Shown: positions 8,270 to 16,782 of the stretch, piece by piece
Layout: each line of letters starts with the position of its first letter
How positions within the stretch are numbered: position 1 is the stretch's first letter
NCBI RefSeq assembly: GCF_013177675.1
Contig: NZ_CP042652.1
Span: 1,488,001-1,552,000, forward strand
Direction of reading: 5' to 3'
DNA: 64,000 nt
DNA from: Arcobacter acticola
Lineage (GTDB): Bacteria; Campylobacterota; Campylobacteria; Campylobacterales; Arcobacteraceae
The notes under the pieces: generated by a model
Databases searched by the model: none
Seen by the model: the letters and a program-made list of their open reading frames with translations, nothing else
What the model was told of the DNA's origin: nothing
Program-made: the position numbers and the translations under genes

Positions 8270-9481
8270 TTATAAAACTAGTTTTATAGTAAAAATAGAG
8301 CCATCTTTGGTATTTTTATGGCTAAGTTGTCCATCTAAACTTTTTTCTATAATCATTTTAGACATAAAAAGCCCAAGTCCTGTTCCTTGAGATTTATGTT
8401 TTGTTGTAAAGTAGGGCTCAAATATTTTATCTATATTTTCTTTAGTAATTCCCCCTGCATTATCACTTATTTCTAAGAGAGAGTATTTTTTATCTAAAAT
8501 TTGCTTTTCTTTTAATGTAATCATTATAGTTCTATTTGTTATATCGTTTTGAATAAATGCATCTTTTGAGTTCTGAATTAGGTTTATGATTACTTGTGAA
8601 AGTTCATTTGATACACCTATAACTTTATAATTAATTGGAACATCAATTTGAATGTGAATATTTTCTAACTCTATTACCTTTCTTAGTACCATTAAAGCTT
8701 CATTTACAGCTTCTTTAATTTCAAAGCTTTTTTTCTCTTTTTGTGGATTAAAGAAATTTGAAAAATCTTCTATGGTTAAAGACATATTTGAAATAAGGCT
8801 TTTACTTTCTTTATATAATTCATCTACTTTTTTCTCATTGTTTTGTGTACAGGCTTTTTTCATATTAAAAAGTGTAAGATTAAGCTCTGTTAATGGCTGT
8901 CTCCATTGGTGAGCTATATTTGCTAACATTTGACCTAAACTTGCCATTCTTGATTGCCAAAAAAGAAGTTTTTGTTTCTCTTCATTTTTTTTAATCTCTT
9001 CTTGAACTCTTTGCTCTAGTGTTTTATTTAACTCTTTTAACTGTTTTGTTTGTTCTTTTACTTTTTGTTCTAAATTTAGATTTAACTGCTCAAGCTCTTT
9101 CTCTTTTAATTCAAGGCTTTTTTTGAGTTCAACTTCAGCAGTTACATCATATCTAATTGCAATAAATTCAATTATGTTTTGATTTTCATCTAGTATTGGA
9201 GTAATTGTAGTATTTAAATAAACTGTTGAACCATTTTTTGATAGATTTTTAACAGTTGCTTTAAAGGGTTTTTTTGAAAGTATTGTTTGCCATAGAGTTT
9301 CAAAATTTGAAGTAGCAACCTCTGGATGTCTTACGATATTATGGTTTTGACCTATCAGTTCATCATAAGAGTATCCAGAAATTTTGCAAAACTCATCATT
9401 TACAAAAGTTATAATTCCATTTATATCAGTTTTTGATACTATATTTGAATTTTCAATTGCTTCTTGATAAGTATTGCTCAT
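8270..9481 (-). CDS. PAS-domain sensor histidine kinase, soluble
   Basis: The 403-residue kinase has a PAS domain (about residues 5-115, with the aerotaxis-type stretch GYSYDELIGQNHNIVRHPE), a coiled coil (about 116-172), a DHp helix with the phosphorylated His191 in ANIAHQWRQPL, and a HATPase domain with ISDNAGGI and GTGLGLFMSK. No membrane helix or signal peptide is seen, so it probably senses an internal signal such as redox state or a bound cofactor. It is encoded just before its cognate OmpR-type regulator. The hemB gene ends next to its start. Confidence 0.9.
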   Translation of the reverse strand: MSNTYQEAIENSNIVSKTDINGIITFVNDEFCKISGYSYDELIGQNHNIVRHPEVATSNFETLWQTILSKKPFKATVKNLSKNGSTVYLNTTITPILDENQNIIEFIAIRYDVTAEVELKKSLELKEKELEQLNLNLEQKVKEQTKQLKELNKTLEQRVQEEIKKNEEKQKLLFWQSRMASLGQMLANIAHQWRQPLTELNLTLFNMKKACTQNNEKKVDELYKESKSLISNMSLTIEDFSNFFNPQKEKKSFEIKEAVNEALMVLRKVIELENIHIQIDVPINYKVIGVSNELSQVIINLIQNSKDAFIQNDITNRTIMITLKEKQILDKKYSLLEISDNAGGITKENIDKIFEPYFTTKHKSQGTGLGLFMSKMIIEKSLDGQLSHKNTKDGSIFTIKLVL

Positions 9482-9483
9482 TT

Positions 9484-10461
9484 TTAGTTTTGTTTTCTTA
9501 ATAATTCACAAACTTCTTTTGCATGGTAAGAGATAATTATATTAGCTCCTGCTCTTTTAAAAGCAATCATAGTTTCCATCATAACTCTTTCATAATCAAT
9601 TAATCCTGCAAGTCCAGCGTGTTTTAGCATTGCATACTCTCCACTTACATTGTAAACACATAAAGGAAGATTTGAAGCATTTCTAATGTCTCTAATTACA
9701 TCTAAAAATGCAAGAGCAGGTTTAACCATAAGTATATCTGCCCCTTCTTTTTCATCTTCTAATGATTCTTCAATGGCTTCTAGTCTATTTGCAGGATTCA
9801 TTTGATATGTTCTTCTATCTCCAAAAGATGGAGTAGATTCTGCAACATCTCTAAATGGTCCATAATATCCACTTGCAAATTTTGTAGAATATGCCATTAT
9901 TGGTAGGTTTTTAAATCCATTTTCATCTAAAGCATTTCTAAGTGTTGATATAATTCCATCCATCATTCCAGAAGGTGCAATCATATCAGCTCCAGCACGA
10001 GCATGAACGATTGCTTGTTGAGCTGAAATTTCTAAAGTTTTATCATTATCAACTGTTTGAGTTTTAGGATCAAGTATTCCACAATGACCATGATCTGTAT
10101 ATTCACAAAAACATAAATCAGTTACAATAAACATTTGTGGGAATTTTTCTTTAATAGCTTTTATTGTTCTTGAAATAATACTCTCATTACATAAACATTC
10201 ACTACCAACTGAATCTTTAACATCTGGAATGGCAAATAATATGATTGATTTTAAATTAATGCTTACAAGATATTCACACTCTTTTAATATTTCATCAATA
10301 CTCATTTGATAAACACCTGGCATTGAAGAAACTTCAGTTTTTATACCACTTCCTTCTCTTACAAATAATGGATATATGAAATCATCAGCAGTAATTGTAG
10401 TTTCTTGAACTAAATTTCTTAAAGTTTCATTTATTCTTAGTCTTCTAAATCGTTTAAACAT
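9484..10461 (-). CDS. hemB: Porphobilinogen synthase (delta-aminolevulinic acid dehydratase)
   Basis: HemB condenses two 5-aminolevulinate molecules to porphobilinogen in heme synthesis. The 325-residue length is standard. The zinc-type cysteine cluster ([12 protein letters not shown]), the first active-site lysine in YSTKFAS and the Schiff-base lysine in LMVKPALAF are all present. The start is supported by AGAGGT eight bases upstream. It is divergent from ribA across a 59-bp gap and lies 2 bp before the sensor-kinase gene, which it may be co-transcribed with. Other heme genes in the window are hemN and hemD. Confidence 0.96.
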   Translation of the reverse strand: MFKRFRRLRINETLRNLVQETTITADDFIYPLFVREGSGIKTEVSSMPGVYQMSIDEILKECEYLVSINLKSIILFAIPDVKDSVGSECLCNESIISRTIKAIKEKFPQMFIVTDLCFCEYTDHGHCGILDPKTQTVDNDKTLEISAQQAIVHARAGADMIAPSGMMDGIISTLRNALDENGFKNLPIMAYSTKFASGYYGPFRDVAESTPSFGDRRTYQMNPANRLEAIEESLEDEKEGADILMVKPALAFLDVIRDIRNASNLPLCVYNVSGEYAMLKHAGLAGLIDYERVMMETMIAFKRAGANIIISYHAKEVCELLRKQN

Positions 10462-10480
10462 TCTATTTACCTCTTTTGGT

Positions 10481-10486
10481 TATAAT
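10481..10486 (+). promoter_or_regulatory. Probable -10 element for ribA
   Basis: TATAAT, preceded by TTTTGGT, lies 34 bases before the ribA ATG in the 59-bp divergent gap with hemB. Placement and sequence fit sigma-70; the -35 is not conserved. Confidence 0.5.
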
Positions 10487-10520
10487 CCTCTGATTTTAAC
10501 AGTTTAAGGTTTAAATACAA

Positions 10521-11096
10521 ATGAATATAATACAATCAAATATAGCTAATTTACCAACAAAATACGGAAAATTTAAAATAAAAGCTTACAAAGACGCAAA
10601 TCAAGAGCATTTAGCAATTATGAGTGAGAATTTTGAAACTCTTGATGCACCTTATGTAAGAATACACTCAGAATGCCTAACAGGGGATACACTTGGAAGT
10701 TTAAAGTGTGATTGCCAAAATCAATTAGATTTATCACTAAAATTTATTGCTGAACATGGCGGTTTAGTAATTTACCATAGACAAGAAGGAAGAAACATAG
10801 GTTTACTTAACAAAGTTAATGCCTATGCACTTCAAGACCAAGGAAGAAATACTATTCAAGCAAATTTAGAATTAGGTTTTGGTGAAGATGATAGGGATTA
10901 CAGTATAGTTGGATATATTTTTAATGACTTAGGTGTAAAAAAGTTAAAACTTATTACAAATAATCCTAAAAAAATACAATATGTTGAATCTTTAGGAGTT
11001 GAAATAGTTGAACGAATTCCTGCAATTACAAAATCAAATAAATATAATGAAGCTTATTTATTTACAAAAAAAGAACATATGGGACACATGCTTTAA
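10521..11096 (+). CDS. ribA: GTP cyclohydrolase II
   Basis: RibA opens the GTP ring as the first step of riboflavin synthesis. The 191-residue stand-alone enzyme has the zinc site (GDTLGSLKCDCQNQL with an upstream SECLTG) and the catalytic RQEGRNIGL segment, so it looks active. This matters because the RibB protein at 19340 carries only a degenerate copy of this domain. Its TAA overlaps the rsmG ATG by one base (TAATG), so the two genes are translationally coupled. Confidence 0.95.
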   Translation: MNIIQSNIANLPTKYGKFKIKAYKDANQEHLAIMSENFETLDAPYVRIHSECLTGDTLGSLKCDCQNQLDLSLKFIAEHGGLVIYHRQEGRNIGLLNKVNAYALQDQGRNTIQANLELGFGEDDRDYSIVGYIFNDLGVKKLKLITNNPKKIQYVESLGVEIVERIPAITKSNKYNEAYLFTKKEHMGHML

Positions 11097-11680
11097 TGGC
11101 TTTAAAACAACTCTTAGAAGAACATAATCTTCAATTTGATGATAAGTTTTATGCAGATTGCAATGTCTTTATAAGACTGTTACAACAATGGGGGAAAGTT
11201 CACAATCTTAGTGGAAAACTTTCAAGAGAAGATATTGAAGAAAATATTTTAGATTCTATTTATCCTTTATCATTTATAGATAAATATGAAAGTTTTGCAG
11301 ATATTGGAACAGGGGCAGGTTATCCAGGTCTTATTTTAGCAATTGCTCAAAGAGATGTAAAATCATATCTAATAGAGCCAAGAATTAAAAGAGTTTCTTT
11401 TTTAAATTTTGTGAAAGCTAGTTTAAAACTTGATAACTTAACGGTACTTTGTAATAGAGTAGAAGAGGTTAAAGATTTACAAGTTGATTTAATTACCTCA
11501 AGAGCTGTTACAAATACTTCTTTACTTTTAGATATAACTACAAATATAAAAAAAGATAATAGCTCATATTTATTTTATAAGGGTAGTATGTTGGATGAAG
11601 AGTTAGAAGTAGCAAAAGTTAATGATTATAAAATAGTAAATAGAAAAGATAGAAATTATCTTTATATAAAAGGGGAATAA
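11096..11680 (+). CDS. rsmG: 16S rRNA (guanine527-N7)-methyltransferase
   Basis: RsmG methylates G527 of 16S rRNA with SAM as donor. The 194-residue protein, slightly shorter than the E. coli enzyme, has the SAM-binding loop DIGTGAGYPGL, the RIKRVSFLNFV segment and the TSRAVT motif of the family. It overlaps ribA by one base at its start and the next small gene by one base at its end, which places it in a tightly packed operon. Confidence 0.93.
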   Translation: MALKQLLEEHNLQFDDKFYADCNVFIRLLQQWGKVHNLSGKLSREDIEENILDSIYPLSFIDKYESFADIGTGAGYPGLILAIAQRDVKSYLIEPRIKRVSFLNFVKASLKLDNLTVLCNRVEEVKDLQVDLITSRAVTNTSLLLDITTNIKKDNSSYLFYKGSMLDEELEVAKVNDYKIVNRKDRNYLYIKGE

Positions 11681-11898
11681 TGCTTTTAAAAATAATAGCT
11701 ATATTTGTAGTTCTTTTTTTAGTTTATATTCTTTTTTTCAAAAAGAATAGAGAAAAAGATATTAAAAATAAGAAAAATGAAATTATAGAAGATGAAATGG
11801 TTGAATGTCCAACTTGTAAAATTTTCATATCTCAAAAAGAAGCAATTTTAAGCAATGGAAAGTTTTATTGTTCAAAAGATTGTTTGTTAAATAAGTAA
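11680..11898 (+). CDS. Small membrane protein with zinc-ribbon-like cysteines (PP0621 type)
   Basis: The 72-residue product has an N-terminal membrane helix (about residues 3-19), a highly charged linker, and a C-terminal ribbon with cysteine pairs CPTC and YCSKDC. The combination of helix and small metal-binding tail resembles the PP0621 family, whose function is unknown to me. It begins inside the rsmG stop codon and probably depends on rsmG for translation. Confidence 0.7.
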   Translation: MLLKIIAIFVVLFLVYILFFKKNREKDIKNKKNEIIEDEMVECPTCKIFISQKEAILSNGKFYCSKDCLLNK

Positions 11899-11907
11899 GG
11901 AAGTATA

Positions 11908-12279
11908 ATGATACTTATTGGAGATAAATTAGTACCTTTTCCAGAAATTTCATTTATTTCAAACATAGAGCAAATAAATAGTACAAAAGCTAATTCTATT
12001 GTACTATTTGTTTATGATGAAAAGTTATTAAAGTATGTGTGTGATAATGAATTACCATCAGCTGTGATTGTAAAATCAATAAAAGATGCAATATATTGTA
12101 ACAATTTGAACGTTAAATATATAATCTCAGAAAAAACTCTAGCTAGTCAAATACAAAAAATAGCAGATAATTATATGTATGATTCTAAAAATCTTGCAAT
12201 AATTGATTCAAATGATGAATTTGAAGAGATAGCGATAAATGAAATTGATGGTATTATTTACAGAAGTTTGATTCAATAA
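11908..12279 (+). CDS. Conserved hypothetical protein
   Basis: The 123-residue soluble protein has no motif I recognise. It alternates hydrophobic strands (NSIVLFVYDEK, SAVIVKSIKDA, VKYIISEK, NLAIIDSN) with helices, in a pattern like a small alpha/beta domain. GGAAG lies just upstream of the ATG. It sits between the rsmG-linked zinc-ribbon gene and a cytochrome c gene with spacers of 9 and 1 bp, so it is clearly part of this operon. Confidence 0.65.
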   Translation: MILIGDKLVPFPEISFISNIEQINSTKANSIVLFVYDEKLLKYVCDNELPSAVIVKSIKDAIYCNNLNVKYIISEKTLASQIQKIADNYMYDSKNLAIIDSNDEFEEIAINEIDGIIYRSLIQ

Positions 12280-12280
12280 A

Positions 12281-12625
12281 ATGATAAAAAAACTTTTTTT
12301 TCTTCTAATACTTAGCATATACTCATATGCGTGTAGTGGTGATTGTATGGCTTGCCATCCAATTTTAAAAGAATCAATAAAAGAAAAACATCACCAAATA
12401 TTAACTTCATGTATTGCTTGTCATACTAAAACTCCTGCTGCTATGGCTGAATGTGGAGGGGATTGTTTTTCTTGCCATTCTCAAAATAAACTTATTGAAT
12501 CAAATAGGATAGAGCATAAAAATTTAGCGTCTTGTAAAGAATGCCATATAAACAAAGAGGATTTATTTAAAAATCCTACTATGAATAGCGGTTCTACTTT
12601 ATCAGATTTACTTAATAATAAGTGA
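12281..12625 (+). CDS. Small multiheme cytochrome c with four CXXCH sites
   Basis: An N-terminal signal peptide (about residues 1-17) is followed by four heme-binding motifs in about 75 residues: CMACH, CIACH, CFSCH and CKECH. The mature protein of about 95 residues should therefore be a compact periplasmic tetraheme electron carrier. Further histidines (KHHQ, IEHKN) could be distal ligands. No reductase gene is nearby, so its partners are unknown. It follows the previous gene by 1 bp. Confidence 0.85.
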   Translation: MIKKLFFLLILSIYSYACSGDCMACHPILKESIKEKHHQILTSCIACHTKTPAAMAECGGDCFSCHSQNKLIESNRIEHKNLASCKECHINKEDLFKNPTMNSGSTLSDLLNNK

Positions 12626-12675
12626 TTTTTAGTTAAACTATTGACCTCTTATTAGATACAAAACTTAGGATAAAT

Positions 12676-12837
12676 GTGAAAGATATACTAGATACAATAA
12701 TACTTATTATGTTTGTAATTATGGTTGCAATGTTCATTATTAACTTTAATAGACAACAAATAAAAAAACATACAGATAAATTTGATGGAAATGAAAAAAG
12801 AAATACTGAAAAGAAGGAAGAAACAATAAATGAATAA
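12676..12837 (+). CDS. Small membrane protein overlapping glyS (53 aa)
   Basis: A GTG with AGGA five bases upstream opens a 53-codon frame. The product has one hydrophobic helix (about residues 5-24, rich in Ile and Met) followed by a lysine/glutamate-rich cytoplasmic tail. The last eight bases overlap the glyS start, and AAGAAGGAAG near its end provides the glyS ribosome-binding site. It may be a real small protein, or mainly a device coupling glyS translation. No family was recognised. Confidence 0.6.
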   Translation: MKDILDTIILIMFVIMVAMFIINFNRQQIKKHTDKFDGNEKRNTEKKEETINE

Positions 12838-14845
12838 ACCATTATTAATTGAAATTGGTGTTGAAGAATTACCAGCAATTCCATTTTTAAATGAATTGCC
12901 AAACATTGAAAAAAAATGGAGTGATATTTTAGAAAAAAATAGACTTTTATGTGATTTTGATTTCTTTTATACACCAAGAAGATTAGTATTATGGCATAGA
13001 GAGTTCCAAGTATCTCAAGAAGATTCTTTAATTGAACAATTCGGAGCTCCTGTTAAAATAGCTTATAGAGATGGAGAGCCTACAGGTGCTGCTTTAGGTT
13101 TTGCTAAAAAATGTGGAGTTGATATTTCAGAAATTGGGAAAATGGACCAAGGTAAAGGCGAAGTTTTATATTTTAAACAAGAAGTAAAAGGTAGTTTATC
13201 TTCTACTTTATTAAATAATATGGTAAATGAATTCATAGCTTCTTTAAACTTTGGAAAATCTATGAGATGGGCAAGTAGAACTGATAGTTTTATTAGACCA
13301 ATTAGATCTTTATCTATTATTTTAGGGGAAGAAATAGTTGATGCTGAACTATTTGGAGTAAAATCATCTAACTTCTCATTTGCTCATAGAATGGTTTCTT
13401 ATGAGCCATTTACTTACTCTTTTGCAGGGGATTACTTCTGTAAGCTTGATAAAAATGGTGTTATTTTATATCCAGATGAAAGAAGAGAAAAAATTCTTTC
13501 TCAAATGAAAGATATAGAACAAAGACACAATGTAAAAATTGATATTGATAAAGAATTACTAGAAGAGGTTGTTGCAATCACAGAATATCCAACAGCTTTA
13601 ATTGGTCAATTTGATATTGAGTTTTTAGAATTACCAGAAGAGGTAATTGTAACATCTATGAAAGAACACCAAAGATATTTTGCTGTTTATAAAGATGGAA
13701 ACTTAACAAATAATTTCATTGTTGTTTCAAATTCAAAAACAGAAGATTTTGGATACATAATTTCAGGAAATGAAAAAGTATTAAGACCAAGACTTGCTGA
13801 TGCAATGTTTTTCTATAAAAATGATATTAAAAAAGGCTTATCAAATGAAGGTCTCAAAAAACTAGTATTTGTTGAAGGTCTTGGATCTATGTATGAAAAA
13901 TGCGAAAGAGAAGCAAAAATTGCATCTTATTTAGCAGATATTTTTAAAGTTGAAGAAAAAGAGTTATTACAAAAATCTGTAATGCTTTCAAAAGCTGATT
14001 TAATGTCTGAAATGGTTTATGAGTTCACAGAACTTCAAGGACTAATGGGATATTACTATGCAAAAATAGCAAATGAAGATGAGTTAGTTTATACAGCACT
14101 TAAAGAGCAGTATTTACCAGATGGTGAAGACTCTGAGCTTCCATCAAATGTGTTCTCTTCAATTGTTGCATTATCTTATAAATTAGATAATTTAATGGGA
14201 TTATTCAGTGTTGGCAAAATTCCAACAGGTTCTAAAGATCCATTTGGACTTAGAAGAGCAGCAGCTGGAATTGTAAAAATTGCAATGGAACATAAATTAG
14301 CAATTGATTTAGCAAAAATTATTGATGCATTAAGTGCAAACTATAAAAACTTGGATAAAAAAGCTTTAATTGAGTTTTTTAATGAAAGATTATTTAAAAT
14401 ATTTGAGGTAAATCCAACTGTAATAAAAGCTGTATTAGCAAGTGGTGAAACAGATGTTTATAAAGTTTCTCAAAAACTTTGTGCATTAAATCCAATAGTT
14501 CAAAGTGATAACTTTAAAGAGTATGTTGCAACATTCAAAAGAGTTGCAAATATTATAAAAGATATTGATACTTCAAAAGAGTTAGCTATTGATGATAAAC
14601 TATTTGAAAATAAAGAAGAAACAGAACTATTTACAAAATACAATGAAGTATCTTCAAGAACATATGCAAGTTATGAAGAGGAATTAGAAGCTTTATTTTC
14701 TTTAAAAACTCAATTAGATAACTTCTTTGAAAATGTATTTGTAAATCATGAAAATGAAGCAATAAAAACAAATAGAAAAAATCTAATTGGACTTGTTTAC
14801 CAAGGATTTAAAAACATAGCAGATATTAAAGAAATTACTATTTAA
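12830..14845 (+). CDS. glyS: Glycyl-tRNA synthetase beta subunit
   Basis: This is the beta chain of the bacterial alpha2beta2 glycyl-tRNA synthetase. The 671-residue product shows the family landmarks LLIEIGVEELPA at the N-terminus, EEVIVTSMKEHQRYFAV in the middle and the C-terminal HD-like and anticodon-binding region (GSKDPFGLRRAAAGIVKI). The catalytic alpha subunit gene glyQ is not in this window and must be elsewhere. The start is supported by AAGGAAG and by the overlapping small upstream gene. Confidence 0.95.
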   Translation: MNKPLLIEIGVEELPAIPFLNELPNIEKKWSDILEKNRLLCDFDFFYTPRRLVLWHREFQVSQEDSLIEQFGAPVKIAYRDGEPTGAALGFAKKCGVDISEIGKMDQGKGEVLYFKQEVKGSLSSTLLNNMVNEFIASLNFGKSMRWASRTDSFIRPIRSLSIILGEEIVDAELFGVKSSNFSFAHRMVSYEPFTYSFAGDYFCKLDKNGVILYPDERREKILSQMKDIEQRHNVKIDIDKELLEEVVAITEYPTALIGQFDIEFLELPEEVIVTSMKEHQRYFAVYKDGNLTNNFIVVSNSKTEDFGYIISGNEKVLRPRLADAMFFYKNDIKKGLSNEGLKKLVFVEGLGSMYEKCEREAKIASYLADIFKVEEKELLQKSVMLSKADLMSEMVYEFTELQGLMGYYYAKIANEDELVYTALKEQYLPDGEDSELPSNVFSSIVALSYKLDNLMGLFSVGKIPTGSKDPFGLRRAAAGIVKIAMEHKLAIDLAKIIDALSANYKNLDKKALIEFFNERLFKIFEVNPTVIKAVLASGETDVYKVSQKLCALNPIVQSDNFKEYVATFKRVANIIKDIDTSKELAIDDKLFENKEETELFTKYNEVSSRTYASYEEELEALFSLKTQLDNFFENVFVNHENEAIKTNRKNLIGLVYQGFKNIADIKEITI

Positions 14846-14864
14846 TAGTTTTTTACTATAATTT

Positions 14865-14897
14865 ACTTGTAAAGCTAAGATTCTTGGCTTTGCAAGT
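14865..14897 (+). terminator. Probable terminator after glyS
   Basis: ACTTGTAAAGC pairs with GCTTTGCAAGT (one G-T wobble), extended by a few inner pairs. It is followed by TCTTCTTAAAAAATTTT, which is T-rich but interrupted. It lies 20 bases after the glyS stop. Confidence 0.55.
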
Positions 14898-14991
14898 CTT
14901 CTTAAAAAATTTTACTTCTTATAAACTATTAATAAAATCTTTAAATATATTATTCTATTACTTCTAAATTATATAAAAAAAGCCATTTGAT

Positions 14992-15000
14992 TGGTATAAT
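14992..15000 (+). promoter_or_regulatory. Extended -10 promoter element for the epimerase gene
   Basis: TTGGTATAAT contains a TG-type extended -10 followed by TATAAT (14995-15000), 33 bases before the likely ATG at 15033. A matching -35 is not evident. Confidence 0.5.
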
Positions 15001-15032
15001 ACAAAAATTAATTAACAAAAGTGAGTTTTCAA

Positions 15033-16163
15033 ATGAAATATAAAAATATACTAATAACAGGTGGAGCTGGATTTATAGGTTCTAATCTTAGTTTAAAGCT
15101 TATTGAAAAAGCTTATAATATTACTGTTTTAGATAACCTTTCTCCTCAAATACATTCTGAAAACTCACCACTTTATAACTCTATTAAAGATAAAGTGAGA
15201 TTTATAAAAGGAACTGTTCTTTCTTATGATGATTGGAAAAATGCCTTAGAAAATATAGATGTTGTTGTTCATCTTGCTGCTGAAACTGGAACTGGGCAAT
15301 CTATGTATGAAATAGAAAAATATACAGATGTTAATATCAAAGGTACTTCAATTTTCTTAGATATTTTAGCAAATGAAAAACATAGTGTTAAAAAAATGAT
15401 AATTGCTTCATCAAGGGCAATATATGGTGAGGGAAAATATGAATGTTCATCTTGTGGAATTGTTTATCCAAATGAAAGAAAAGATGAAGATATGGCAAAA
15501 AGTGATTTTGCTGTAAAATGTCCAGATTGTGGAATAGATGTAAAACTTCTAGCTACAGATGAAAATAGTAAAATTCATCCAAGTTCAATTTATGGTATCA
15601 CTAAACAAGTACAAGAACAAATGTTTATGGTTATGGGAAAAACATTAAATATTCCAGCGGTTGCATTTAGATACCAAAATGTTTATGGAGCAGGGCAGTC
15701 ATTAAGTAATCCATATACAGGAATACTTTCTATTTTCTCAACTCGTATAAAAAATGGAAATGATATAAATATTTTTGAAGATGGAAAAGAGAGCCGTGAT
15801 TTTGTTTATATTGATGATGTGGTAGATGCTACAATTTTAGGAATTGAAAAAGATGAAGCAAATTATGAAGTATTTAATGTAGGTCTAGGACTGGCTATTG
15901 ATGTAAATACTGTAGCAAATACACTTGTAAAAGAGTATAAAAGTAATTCTAAAATCTTAATTTCTGGTAATTATAGATTAGGTGATATAAAAGACAATTA
16001 TGCTGATTTAACAAAAATCCATTCAAAACTTGCCTTTACACCAAAAGTTAGCTTTGAAGAGGGAATTCAACGATTTACAAAATGGGTAAATGCTCAAGAA
16101 GTAGTTGTTGATATGTATGAAAAAAGTATTACGGAAATGAAAGAAAAAGGCTTATATAAATAA
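15033..16163 (+). CDS. NAD-dependent sugar epimerase/dehydratase with zinc-ribbon insert
   Basis: This extended short-chain dehydrogenase has the Rossmann loop GGAGFIGSN near residues 9-17 and the catalytic tyrosine/lysine in SSIYGITK. It differs from ordinary GalE-type proteins by an insert carrying CSSCG and CPDCG about 30 residues apart, which probably binds zinc. I associate this layout with dTDP-L-rhamnose 4-epimerase-like proteins, but the substrate is not proven. I prefer the ATG at 15033 because the GTG at 15021 has no ribosome-binding site. The gene stands alone between its own promoter and a hairpin. Confidence 0.8.
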   Translation: MKYKNILITGGAGFIGSNLSLKLIEKAYNITVLDNLSPQIHSENSPLYNSIKDKVRFIKGTVLSYDDWKNALENIDVVVHLAAETGTGQSMYEIEKYTDVNIKGTSIFLDILANEKHSVKKMIIASSRAIYGEGKYECSSCGIVYPNERKDEDMAKSDFAVKCPDCGIDVKLLATDENSKIHPSSIYGITKQVQEQMFMVMGKTLNIPAVAFRYQNVYGAGQSLSNPYTGILSIFSTRIKNGNDINIFEDGKESRDFVYIDDVVDATILGIEKDEANYEVFNVGLGLAIDVNTVANTLVKEYKSNSKILISGNYRLGDIKDNYADLTKIHSKLAFTPKVSFEEGIQRFTKWVNAQEVVVDMYEKSITEMKEKGLYK

Positions 16164-16183
16164 TATAAAGCTTTTGCTAGAAG

Positions 16184-16218
16184 GTAATTAAAGTATCTAA
16201 TTTAAGAACTTTAATTAC
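16184..16218. terminator. AT-rich hairpin between epimerase and HxlR genes
   Basis: GTAATTAAAGT and ACTTTAATTAC form a perfect 11-bp inverted repeat around a 13-base loop, placed between two convergent genes. Low GC makes it a weak terminator. Confidence 0.4.
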
Positions 16219-16607
16219 TAAGAAATTCCAATCTTCTTAGATATTTGTACTTCACAGCATTTATGGTCACTTGTGATTTTTCCATGCTCTTTAACGTAAG
16301 ATATTCCCCAGTTAAACATTTCTTTAAATACAGGTCTTAGTCTTTCTCCTGCTGGTGTTAATGAATAAACAACTTTTGGTGGAACAACTGCAAAAACTTC
16401 CCTATGTATAATGTTTTTTTGTTCTAATTCTTTTAATTTTACAGTTAATGTTTTTTGAGTTATCTCAGGAATTTCCTCATTTAAATCTTTAAATCTTTTC
16501 TCATTATCTAATAAGTGCCATATAATAGATAGTTTCCACTTATCATTAAAAATATCAACGGTAACTGCAACTGAACAATCATACTCTTTTTCATTTATTT
16601 TATACAT
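16218..16607 (-). CDS. HxlR-family winged-helix regulator
   Basis: The 129-residue protein is a typical HxlR regulator: a conserved cysteine near the N-terminus (Cys11 in EYDCSVAVT), the NDKWKLSIIWHLL helix, the recognition region EITQKTLTVKLKELEQKNII and the wing (VVPPKVVYSLTPAGERLRPVF). Several HxlR proteins sense electrophiles or oxidants through this cysteine and control oxidoreductases. It is divergent from a nitroreductase gene across 163-175 bp holding two dyads, so it probably regulates that gene and itself. Confidence 0.9.
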   Translation of the reverse strand: MYKINEKEYDCSVAVTVDIFNDKWKLSIIWHLLDNEKRFKDLNEEIPEITQKTLTVKLKELEQKNIIHREVFAVVPPKVVYSLTPAGERLRPVFKEMFNWGISYVKEHGKITSDHKCCEVQISKKIGIS

Positions 16608-16653
16608 TTTAATCCTTTATGAATAATTATATCATAAGATAACATAATATACT

Positions 16654-16682
16654 ATTACTTACATAAAATACTGTAAGGTAAT
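16654..16682. promoter_or_regulatory. Candidate operator dyad 1 (HxlR/nitroreductase gap)
   Basis: ATTACTTACA and TGTAAGGTAAT are imperfect inverted repeats eight bases apart. A diverged copy of the whole element starts 55 bp further on. Position between the regulator and its likely target suggests regulator binding. Confidence 0.55.
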
Positions 16683-16708
16683 ATTAAGTTCAATTAATGT
16701 AACATTCT

Positions 16709-16737
16709 ATTACTAACAAAAATTACTGTAATGTAAT
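16709..16737. promoter_or_regulatory. Candidate operator dyad 2 (HxlR/nitroreductase gap)
   Basis: ATTACTAACA and TGTAATGTAAT repeat the architecture of the element at 16654 in the same order and spacing, forming a tandem pair of operator-like sites upstream of the nitroreductase gene. Confidence 0.55.
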
Positions 16738-16782
16738 TTTATGTACATAAATAAAATAATATACAATTAAATGGAGAATAAT

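Noticed and set aside
12633-12977. A 114-codon minus-strand frame opposite the small gene before glyS
   Set aside because: It overlaps the glyS start and the 53-codon plus-strand gene, both with ribosome-binding sites; its hydrophobic sequence is the reverse complement of AT-rich coding DNA.
16654-16737. Start of a CRISPR array or tandem repeat
   Set aside because: Only two diverged copies with inner symmetry are present and no cas genes are near; operator dyads are a better explanation.
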